Part shown: positions 55,656 to 64,000 of the stretch, in pieces
Layout: the number at the start of each line of letters is the position of its first letter
Numbering within the stretch: the stretch's first letter is position 1
Assembly: GCF_043290135.1 (NCBI RefSeq)
Contig: NC_134702.1
Location: 193,534,491 to 193,598,490 of the forward strand
Direction: 5' to 3'
Origin: Rhipicephalus microplus
Taxonomy: Eukaryota > Arthropoda > Arachnida > Ixodida > Ixodidae
DNA length: 64,000 bases
Program-made: the position numbers and the translations under genes
The notes under the pieces: model-generated
The model's input: only the letters and a program-made list of their open reading frames with translations
What the model was told of the DNA's origin: nothing
The model's database searches: none

Positions 55656-57769
55656 CGACTAGCCTACAATTTTGAACTGGGACTCTACCTTGTAACAAGA
55701 GAAACATTTGTCTTTCACGACATCTTTCTCTTTGAATGCCAAGCGTGCTTCACCTCGGAAACGTATATAAAAAGAAAAACTGTAGATGCTGTTCCTGCCC
55801 TGCAATCTCCTTCATGACAGGAAACACATGTTGAACTGGGTGTTCCAATACGGTAACTCCATTCTGTTTCTTCAATTATGTTCCTGAAGCATTCGAACAA
55901 AATATAGAGAGTGTTTTAGAGATTTAAATTTTTGGTGGTAAAATCAATTTTAATTTTTCCGCTTTAGTGCCGTCATATCAAACGCGCCAAGCTAATTATT
56001 CCTTGAGTCTGTGTGCTTATCTGATACAAAGTCACCATTGAACTGAAACTGCAAAGGGGAACTTAGGTGGGCTAGTTGGTTCATTGACATAGTGGCAGAG
56101 GAGCGCGAAGAACAAAATTGTGAACACACATTACACACCGCTAAGCCCTTCGTGTTCTTTTTCTATTCTCTGTGCTGTTCTAACGCTATATATATTCACA
56201 GCATATCCACAGAGAGAATGCTGATATTTGTCCGTCCGTTCCTCCGTCTGCCTACCTGTCTGTCTGTCCAGCCGTCCGTCCATCAACTATACTAAAACCT
56301 TTAACACCATCTAGTGATAATATTTCCGAGGACTTACACACACTACGCCATCTTGTGAGCGATTCTTAAAGCTAACAATACGTGGCTGTATACTACTACT
56401 ACTACTCCTACTACTACTTCTATAGAAGAGGGAGTCACCCACACCCTAAGTACCTTTGTCCCTGAAAACTGGTAATCATATGTAATCATATTCATGTTGT
56501 ACCGGACTTCACGCGTAAAGCTTTCGGTTGTGGGTGCCTAGCTTGCAGCTAAGCACCCGCAACTTGCCATGGCACCCGCAAATGCCATGCCAGTTATATC
56601 GCAGGTGCCAAGCTTGCAGCTAGGCCCCTGCGGTACAACTAGTATGGCAATTTCCGATTCTTTGAAACGGACGTTGGTTCACTCAAGCCTTTATAAAATG
56701 CGCTACATCAGCCCAGTGTCTCATGAAAACCTAGTCACGCTAAATTAATCCTGCTGTGCAGCTTGAGAACTTTTTCGGCCAGCACTGGCTGCATGGTTAT
56801 TTAATACATTGGGCGCTCCTCCATAACTGTGGCACTCACTGCAATGAAGTTTGTAATACCGACCACTACATACACTTGGCCCATTAAACGCTCTTGTAGC
56901 AATAGTAAGCGCCTGTTCTGCAATATTTAGAAAAGAGTTTCCCCATGTATGCTGTGAAGAGATTGTGTTTTAAGAAGAGGTTGAGCTGGTGAGCCGTTCT
57001 TCGGTCAGTCGGTTGGTTGTTGGTTGCTTGGTTCTGGCGCACCAAATACCGGAGATTGGCCGTAAAACAGATGTTACCATATTTCGATGATTAAATTGTT
57101 ATACCAGTCGACTACGTACGTTTAGACATGAATGGTTTAAAAAGAGACAATTCAGCAAAATAACAAATAGAAATATAATACATAAAAGAAAAGAAAAAAG
57201 GAAAGTACAACCACCTAGTAGCGTATAAAAATGAGGTAATTTATTCCTAAGCGTATCACTGCATTTGTTTTACAGTGAAAGCTGTTAAATCACAACAAAA
57301 CAAGGGTTACGTGCATCGTATTTCTCCGCCACGCCGGTGTTCATAACGGGTACCCCTCAAAATAACAAAAACAAATCAAGCATATAAATACATCAAGCAG
57401 CACAATGCCATTCGAACATGGGTCTTGTTTGTGCCAGTCCAGTATTCGCTCAAAAAGGCACGCCTTTCCTTTAAGCGATATGGCAAACTGGCCTTTGGCA
57501 GTCTTGATGTCAGGTAAAGATTCGCTTTAACCCTTTGATGTCTGCTGTTGCTGTGGGGCCAAAACCCCCAAAATATTTTTTTTCTGCAAATACACCCTGC
57601 TGTGCGACCCTTCTGGTGCTGTATGCGGTAAAAAAACACTACCGAGCACCTTAAGCTTTAAAAAATACGTAAATATAAACATATAGCGTTTTTGTAGTGC
57701 CTTGTTTGCACATTTCACAGGTGTTAAGGAAGCTCCACACACACAGAAGGAAATTTATTCATCGTCATC
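55656..57769. other. Intergenic with small repeats; no gene recognised
   Basis: Contains a GGGCTAGTTGGT motif (56067-56078), a TCTGTCTGTC/CGTCCGTC pyrimidine run (56230-56280), a short CTA run (56392-56420) and a duplicated hairpin-like motif at 56535-56632. The 57120-57240 part is A-rich. No ORF with motifs. Confidence 0.35.
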
Positions 57770-57890
57770 CAGTAATCCTTCTTTTTCTCTTTCCCTTCCC
57801 CCAGTGTACAGTAGCAGGTTAGGGCAAGCTATCGCTCAGGCCAACCTCTCTGCCTTTCTGTAAATAAACTTACCTCCTCCTCCTCCTTAT
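57770..57890 (+). mobile_element. LINE 3' UTR/tail fragment
   Basis: GGTTAGGGCAAGCTATCGCT..., CTCTGCCTTTCTGTAAATAA and CTTACCTCCTCCTCCTCC look like the 3' UTR of a tick LINE with AATAAA followed by a CTC-repeat tail. No coding part remains. Confidence 0.4.
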
Positions 57891-58439
57891 TCAACTACAA
57901 CGGAAGGGGAAACTATGGCCACAGCTGTTGTAATTGCAATGGCTCGCAAGGCGCTGTAGAACATCTATGAGCATGCTGATTAGTGTAGTCACACGTTAAA
58001 TCACAGAATTATTGATACCAAATGGGTTCTTGCTCACGAGCAACTTTGGACATACATGGTAGTACCAGCAGATATAGAAAGATGTGATTGTAGTGGATTT
58101 CAGTGTCCGGAGCTGTTATATTCGATGTTTTTATTGTGGCAGGTAAAGGAAACTATAATTTCAACAACTGGTTCACGATTTGTTTGATTGTGTGTTTGTT
58201 TGTTTGTTTGTAGACTAGTATCTATGGCTCATACTAACATTAGGAACTGGCCAAGAAAACATATAGTCTCATATGAACAATAACTGCACAATTGCTTACA
58301 ATAAAAAGAAAGAAAGAAAAAAGTAGAAGGAAGACAGTATATTAAAAAAACAAAGATTGATAGAGTGAGAATAAGAACAACAAAAAACAGACACTTATAT
58401 ATCTATACCTTGAGTTTGAGAGCCAACCAGACAGCTGAG
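57891..58439. other. Intergenic, no gene recognised
   Basis: A-rich spacer with small runs such as GTTTGTTTGTTTG (58194-58213) and AAAGAAAGAAAGAAA (58307-58320). Confidence 0.3.
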
Positions 58440-58691
58440 TTTGCGAAACCCGATTTTTCGTTATGTATGCCTCAAATTTGTCCACATTTTGTAAATACTT
58501 GTGGGCCTGCCCTTCAAAGCACAGAGCTCATCGCTCAGCTCAAGGCTGTCCAGACGACCCGGGGTGTCGCCGAAAGACACTGTCTACCGGTCCCGACCTG
58601 GGTGGAGCTGCCGGATTGGTTGACGGGGCTTTCGGCACCAGTTTCTTTTTCTCAGCACCTCAATAAAGCTCATACTCACTCACTCACTCCC
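58440..58691 (+). mobile_element. LINE 3'-terminal fragment, inserted in an opposite-strand LINE
   Basis: The plus strand reads the C-terminal end of a LINE ORF2: ELIAQLKAVQTTRGVAERHC, then LPVPTWVELPDW, comparable in position to the LDLPVPTC end of LINE-1. AATAAAGC at 58661 is followed by a CTCACTCACTCACTC tail (58674-58691). It stands exactly where the minus-strand LINE (58692-60390) breaks off, so it probably inserted there. Confidence 0.55.
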
Positions 58692-60390
58692 TCTGTGCAA
58701 ATAAAAGTTTAATGGGGGAACACGGCACCAGAGTCTGGAGATAATAACTTCAAGTTTTTTCGACAGACTTCACTGAGATTTCTATGAAAATTTAAGGTGC
58801 TGATAACCTTTACATATTGTGATATTTTCCAAACTATCTGTAAAATTGGCGAATTTCCTATATCTAAACCCTGCTAAGTATTGCATCTCGGGAAGTACCG
58901 AAATTAATGGTCCATCAAGTGATGCTCGCGCCAAGGCATCTGCCGATTTATGTAATTATAATCCACAGTGACCTGGGACGCACACTAATTTCAGCAGTTT
59001 TAAATGCGGCGGTGCTAATGCGCGGAACGCTGTTAGGGCACGAGATTGTTCTGAGGTTGTCAGAGCTGCACACAACGGAAGTGAATAAGTTAAGATGATT
59101 TGCACTGGTTTCGATCATAGGAAGTTCTCCAAGTGCTAAAATAAAAGCTACTAGCTCAGTTTGGCCTATACGAGTGAAACCTGGAAGCCTTACTGAGAAT
59201 GACCAGTCGAGGAAATCAGGGGCGATTTCTACGCCTGCAATTCCATTGTTTACAGAAGCATTTGTTGCTTTTACATGATATGTTTCTGCATGTACCACGC
59301 AATCTTTTAATGTATTGGTCAACATTCTGAGAGATTTAACTTGGCTTGTGGCAGAAAGACTTCATCATAATCTATCCTTACGTTGAGGGTTGATTAAACA
59401 GTTTCAAGTACCGGGCTGATGTCTACATTTATTTATGCAAGGCAGTTTCTTTTTAACAAAAATTAACTGAGGTGTATGAAATCGCGGCCAATACACAGGA
59501 AAGGAGTCGGGGTCACTGATAAATGCGTGCTCTGATCTTCACGCTGGTAAAGCGTAGAACTTCAAGAAGGTTTGAACCCTTAGTATGCGGAATCAACAGA
59601 GGAGTGTTGGCAATCTCGCTTTGTGACAATGCATTGTTCACGACGAACCTGGGAAGTCCTAGGCATATTCGCAGGGCTTCTCGCTCTAACAAAACTAGAG
59701 GTTTATTTTATAAGCAGCGGCCCCCGAAAATAATACACACCCAAATTGCAATATTTGACACATCTACATTCCGCATATAATTAACATCGTGTCTCTGCGC
59801 AGCCCCTATTTTCTGTTGCTTAGCCTGCGTAATAAACCTAACGCCCATTGCGCTTTTGCTGTTATATATTTTATGTGTGGGCTCCAATAAAGCTTTTCAA
59901 TATAAATAACTCTGAAGTATTTGACTGAACCTACTTGTGGAATAGGTTCCTGATTATATATTACACAAATTGAAATTGAATCTTCTGTGGGAACCACCAA
60001 GAGCGCACTTTTAGTGATGTTCAATGAAAATGAAATGATTTGTAACCAATTATCCAGAGTAATAATATATCTTTGAAACTTTTGTGCAATGAGTAAATGT
60101 CACTGTCTGCAGCAAAAAACGCACCATCTGCATAACTGTAGACACTGAAATCCTGATCAATTGGAATAGAAGTCATCAGTAAATTAGGTAATACTGGAGA
60201 TAGAACGGCCCCTTGGGGAATTCCACCTTTCTGTTTGAATTTATGCGAGTAACATTCATTTTTCACGGAATAAAATTCCTTTTGTTTTAAGTATTCAGCT
60301 ATACCCTCAATAATATAATGGGGAAAATTTAGGCTCTGCAGGGTTTTCAGTAGAAGAGAGTGCTCGACACAGTCTCTCCCTGAACAAATG
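58692..60390 (-). mobile_element. LINE-5 remnant (minus): RT, RNase H and C-terminus
   Basis: On the minus strand, from 60390: RT (EHSLLL-type remnant, KGGIPQGAVLSPVLPNLL, SYADGAFFAA), thumb-like VKYFRVIYIEK..WSPHIKYI, RNase H and the C-terminal WCRVPPLNFYLHRG near 58710. Its C-terminal sequence resembles that of LINE-6 on the plus strand (60985-62717), so they are likely the same family in inverted orientation. No ORF1 or endonuclease is seen. Confidence 0.6.
58900..60390 (-). pseudogene. LINE-5 ORF2 fragment: reverse transcriptase and RNase H, decayed
   Basis: RT palm: GGIPQGAVLSPVLPN (about 60233-60190) and YSYADGAFF (about 60140), where the second Asp of YADD is Gly, so the active site is lost. 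Downstream, NITKSALLVVPTEDS and QVGSVKYFRVIYIEKLYWSP (about 60024-59870). RNase H: KATNASVNNGIAGVEI (about 59270), GQTELVAFILALGELP (about 59165) and VPGHCGL..HKSADALARAS (about 58975-58905) with the conserved His. A ~500-nt stretch (59330-59800) between the thumb and RNase H carries several stops. No intact protein. Confidence 0.6.
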
Positions 60391-60924
60391 CGCCAATCTG
60401 CCCGCCATAGAAAAAGGAAAAAAAAACTTTCTTTTTACAAAAAACGTCTGCGTAGTTAAATGTCCTTATTATTTTCACAGTATTAAATCTAAAAAATATC
60501 GTTTGTAATATACAAAACCAGAAGAAATGTGAAGTATTACCATAGGTGCCGAATGTCGCTATAGAACAGCAACTCATTATTGGTATATAAATATTCATAA
60601 TTTTTTATCTGAACGCTATTGGCATATCTTATCTTTTCCTTGTGTATACCAGAGATTTCTTGGTGTTTTTTCGTTGAAACAAAATCTTGGGTATCAAAGG
60701 AATAATATGAGTAATAAATCCCTCTAATAGAGCAAAGGAAGAATCAGGCGTCGCACAATGTGAATTGCGTCATCAAAGCTTTAGGTAGAACTTTAGATCG
60801 TCGTCAGCAACAGCATCAAAAAATTGCAATGAATGTCTTGACAAGTGTGTAGTGGGTAACACGCTTCTCCGAAAAATGACGAAGGCTGGCATAGTAAATA
60901 CGTGTCAGCTAACAATGATAGTTT
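60391..60924. other. Spacer between LINE-5 and the RTE/LINE-6 nest
   Basis: AT-rich, possibly more LINE-5 RT region beyond recognition. GTAGTGGGTAAC is repeated at 60850 and 60932 (82 bp apart). No gene. Confidence 0.3.
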
Positions 60925-60984
60925 ATGACGTAGTGGGTAACGTGCTTCAAGAGAAAGGTATATAACAGCAGCATACTGCAGGTG
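60925..60984 (+). mobile_element. RTE copy 2, left part, interrupted by LINE-6
   Basis: CTTCAAGAGAAAGGTATATA and ACAGCAGCATACTGCAGGT match RTE copy 1 at 28338-28380 (CTCAAGAGGAAGGTATATAA...). Resumes at 62718. Confidence 0.6.
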
Positions 60985-62400
60985 TGATCTATTAAAAATC
61001 TTGGGGTAATTTTTAATTCATCTCTAAACTGGCCCCAACACATGGAATACATAGCTGGAAAGGGTGCACGAGCCGTCGGCATGTTACGTAGGATAAGCAA
61101 CCACCGAAGAGGTATAAGAAGAGATACACCGATGTTGATATATCGATTGTATGTTCGTCCTATTCTTGAATTCGGATGCGCGTTTTTCTGTGGTGCTCCA
61201 ACCTACAAAATCCGGCTTCTCATTCCTTTAGAGAGTCGTTACGTTTATGCCTTAGTCTCCCTGAAGCAGTTTCTAACTGCGTTTTATACCTAGAATCGAA
61301 AATTCATTCTGTTTCGTGCAGGTTTCGTAACTTGACCGTTATGACGTTTTTAAGAATTTATGACCCACCGCCCCAGCAGTGGCAGACAGTGTTCGTATCC
61401 TCCCTGGAATTATTTTTTGGGTGTTAGGTGCCCATGGTTTCACACTCCACAAATGATATTTGTACAACGTTTACTGGACCCACTGAATATGCGTATCGGT
61501 GAGATAAGGCCGACTAGCGATAACTCACCCCACGCGTGCATGAATATTGAATTTCACGTCATTTTTTCTAATAATGCAAAGTTGCTCGCCGATCACACCC
61601 TAGATGGTTTATTGCAAGAACACTTGAAGAGCATCCAAACAAGTGTAATTACTGCTACAGATGCACAGAATAATGAAAAGTCAGCTGTTGGCATACTCAG
61701 CCCGAACTTGGATTGGTCCTTTTCGCTCCAACCACCTGATTTGCTCGCCTTATGAAAGTTCAGTGCGGAAAATTCATTGGCTGTTTTAATTACAAATTTT
61801 CTGTCTCTTTGCGCTGCACTTTCTGTTGGTTGTGAATCGCACATATTAAAGGCATTTCGTGCATTATTACCCCCCTCATTTGAGAAAAGTTAGATTACTT
61901 TTGGTGCCAGGCCATATAGGGTTGCTCTTAAACGAAATGGCCAATTCTTTAGTGAAGTCAGCAATAAGTGGGCTAATTTTACCGTGTTTTCCTCCAGCTG
62001 CTTATGTAATGGCTGCGCAATTTCGCAGGCGTACCATTTTGGAAAGCTCCTCAGGTGTACATCACTCACAGATTCGACTGAATATCGGCACCTAATATAT
62101 TCTTGGCGCCGATCCTCTTTGACACGCGTAAACTAGATATAGCAAATACGCGGCGGCTGCGCTGTAGGGTGCCCAAAATAAAGTTCTACCAACACAGGTC
62201 TGATCAGGCTTTTTCTTCAATGTGCGCTTTCTGTGGTGAGCCGTAAACTATGGTTCAATTTTTTACATGTAGGCAATTTACTACAGCTCATACATCCAAG
62301 TTAGAAATTCCTTTACGTGCTATTGAAATGAATTTATCCTTGCCTGTGATTCTGTCCTTTGGAGCCTCTATTTCTGGGTTGACGAGTGCAAACGTTTGCG
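60985..62400 (+). pseudogene. LINE-6 ORF2 C-terminal half, decayed
   Basis: KNLGVIFNSSLNW (about 60993) then IAGKGARAVGMLRRISNHRR and LIYRLYVRPILEFGCAFFCG (about 61135-61195), the RT thumb region. After frame changes, RNase H: TATDAQNNEKSAVGI (about 61653), WSFSLQPPDLLAL, and LLLVPGHIGLLLNEMANSLV (about 61890), which keeps the His and Asn but lost the final Asp (MAN for MAD). C-terminal LRCRVPKIKFYQHRS (about 62155) and a CAFCGEP.. cluster (about 62222). At least four shifts. Same family as LINE-5. Confidence 0.6.
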
Positions 62401-62717
62401 ATACAGCTTGAAATTCCCTAAACGAAACGAAAAGACTAACAAACTTATATTATTCTTCTGTGTCAACAAACGTATAAATTCTCTCTTTTTTTTAAGTTAG
62501 GTTTTCATCTAGGTTATTATCTATTACTGATGAAATACTTTATAGAAGGTACAGATCAGTGATCATGAAAATTTCATTTTAAAATTTGTAACGTTTTCAA
62601 TTTGTAAATTCCTTCATTTTAAAATCGAATAATATTTTATAAGCCCACTCAATTATTGGCAGATCCCCCACAGTGGGTATTACCCACAAATGAAGGGCAA
62701 CAAGAACAAAAAAAAAG
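60985..62717 (+). mobile_element. LINE-6: 5'-truncated LINE inserted into an RTE copy
   Basis: The 1.7-kb insertion encodes the RT thumb, RNase H and C-terminus and ends in an A-rich tail (62702-62717). Flanks ATACTGCAGGTG (60973-60984) and ATATTGGCAGTG (62718-62729) are imperfect copies, the probable TSD. Joining the flanks restores the RTE order seen at 28338-28410. Confidence 0.65.
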
Positions 62718-63045
62718 ATATTGGCAGTGCTCACCTACGCATAATAAACCTGGAGACTTACCGATAGGGTCGAGATTAAGTTGAGGACGATGCAATTGAT
62801 AGAAAGGAAAATGTTAGGAGTAACTCTAAGAGACAAGAAGAGAGCAGAATTGGTCAGTGAACGAACCGGGCTTAAGGATATCATACTTGATATTAGGAAG
62901 AAGAAATTAACAGGAACCGGGCACATTGCATATAAGCAAGATAACCACTGGTCATTAAGGGTCCCTGACCCGATTCTGATAGAAGGCAAATGGTCGAAGG
63001 GGAAACGACGTTAAGTGGGCTGATGAGATTAAAAACGCCAGGCCT
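62718..63045 (+). mobile_element. RTE copy 2, right part
   Basis: Matches RTE copy 1 from about 28376 to 28690: ERKMLGVTLRDKKRAEL (about 62806), LKDIILDIRKKKLTGTGHIA (about 62870) and DNHWSLRVPDPI. It ends near GCTGATGAGATTAAAAA without the simple-repeat tail. Frameshifted at both ends. Confidence 0.75.
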
Positions 63046-64000
63046 GCGCGGAAGGCGCAGCAGAGTCACAGCGAAAACTAGAAGGGTCGCCTTTCAAATC
63101 CTTTTCTAAACACTCTCTTGACAATGCGAGTTCATGTGACATTGTGCAATAAAGCCTGACCATCGTGTACGGTATCGTGATGTGACAACGGAGCAAGCAC
63201 GTCTTGTGAGGCAAAATAGAACGCCTGGATGTCCAACATTCAGGCCAGAATGTTAGAACGCTTGATGCATTTGAATAACGGCCACAAACCTCGCTTGCTT
63301 GCTTGATCCTTCCTTTTGTGGCTTTCACCCACTAAGGGGGATTGGCTGCCGTAAAGCTCCATGTGGTGGCCATTATTATTTCTCTTCTTTTTTCCTTACG
63401 GGAGCTTCTTTAACCTAATACGTTACTGGCATTAAGTCTTTACCTTCCACGCCACGGCTATACTCTACATGTGAAGCCACAACATTTCTTTCTATGAAGC
63501 AGCGTAAGAGTTCCACTGAAGTACTGAGACAAACATAAGCTAATAACGATTGATCAGTCTGATGAAGTGGACTTTTTAGCTCAAGTCGCATCATCGCCCC
63601 TCCACGTACTTGTCTTGAACGGGGATGGAAGAAAGTGACAACGAAGTGGGCATGACGCACGCGGTCCGGGGCATGCGCGCGTGGTATCCAGAACCAGCCG
63701 AGTTTAAGTAGCTGGTCGGAAAAAATGCAATAAACAGCCATGAATCCCTACTCCGGGGTGAGTACCTCAGCCCAGAGCGGCTCCTTATACGCTGTTCTTC
63801 CTATCACGCTTGTCAGGCCCTCCTAAAGGTTTCTTTGGGAATGAATGGTAGTGTCGTGCTCGATTTCGCTACGGCATCGGAGCACTGGTCTTCCGACATG
63901 TTGGCGCCTTGCTTCTTTATATGCGCCTTTCTGTGTAACGCATAGCGTTAGCTTCGCACCATGGTCGGGCGTATTTCTCGAGGTGATGTGCAATTATTGA
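63046..64000. other. Right end of window; no gene recognised
   Basis: Mixed sequence. About 63600-63760, with CCAGCCGAGTTTAAGTAGCT and AATAAACAGCCA, has the look of an LTR R/U5 region, but no partner repeat is in the window. No ORF with motifs. Confidence 0.25.

Noticed and set aside
63415..63741. Minus-strand 108-codon frame at the right end
   Set aside because: No recognisable motif. The underlying DNA resembles an LTR leader, but without a partner repeat neither reading can be supported.

Overview
The window looks like a piece of a large, repeat-rich arthropod nuclear genome, most probably a hard tick (Ixodidae, perhaps a metastriate such as Rhipicephalus). The basis is the repeat content: tRNA-derived SINEs of the kind described from ixodid ticks (Ruka-like), several APE-type LINEs with RNase H domains, an RTE-like LINE, Gypsy-like gag and pol remnants, and long AT, TTA, TCTA and GT microsatellites. 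The taxonomic call comes from recognition only; no search was run. I find no bacterial-style genes, CRISPR array, rRNA or genuine tRNA gene, and no host protein gene I can name.

Layout: 1-0.95 kb, 3' end of a LINE. 2.7-4.8 kb, SINE-A copies, one with 14-bp target-site duplications (TSDs). 5.7-11.1 kb, a decayed near-complete two-ORF LINE (+). 11.2-17.7 kb, a LINE 3' scrap and a decayed near-complete LINE (-). 18.5-19.7 kb, a small Cys-rich ORF and a Gypsy pol scrap. 20-25.5 kb, a third two-ORF LINE (+), whose ORF1 zinc-knuckle region was split by a SINE. 25.5-30.8 kb, SINEs, microsatellites, a 5'-truncated but uninterrupted RTE insertion, and one short possible host exon. 30.9-33.2 kb, a Gypsy-like LTR element (-) carrying a SINE. 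33.8-37.7 kb, an AT-rich stretch with no recognisable element. 38.3-40.6 kb, a composite tandem-repeat family (called repeat D here) and a MITE-like element. 40.6-43.5 kb, a pair of ~585-bp direct repeats, probably LTRs. 45.6-47 kb, a LINE remnant (-). 47.6 kb, a SINE with TSDs. 50.5-55.7 kb, a repeat D copy (-) split by a 3.6-kb LINE. 57.7-63 kb, overlapping LINE remnants on both strands, including a LINE inserted into an RTE copy.

The genes do not form a host pathway. They are parts of retrotransposons: ORF1 RNA-binding proteins with CCHC knuckles, ORF2 endonuclease-reverse transcriptase-RNase H proteins, and gag-like proteins. The SINEs would depend on LINE proteins in trans. Almost all ORFs carry stops and frameshifts, so the window is mostly an insertion record. 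The most useful content is the nested insertions with readable TSDs, which give relative ages, and the unclassified repeat D family. Two weak coding signals that are not obviously transposon are noted: a 112-nt minus-strand exon candidate near 29.5 kb and a 76-codon Cys-rich frame near 18.6 kb. I found no clear evidence of a new biological system.
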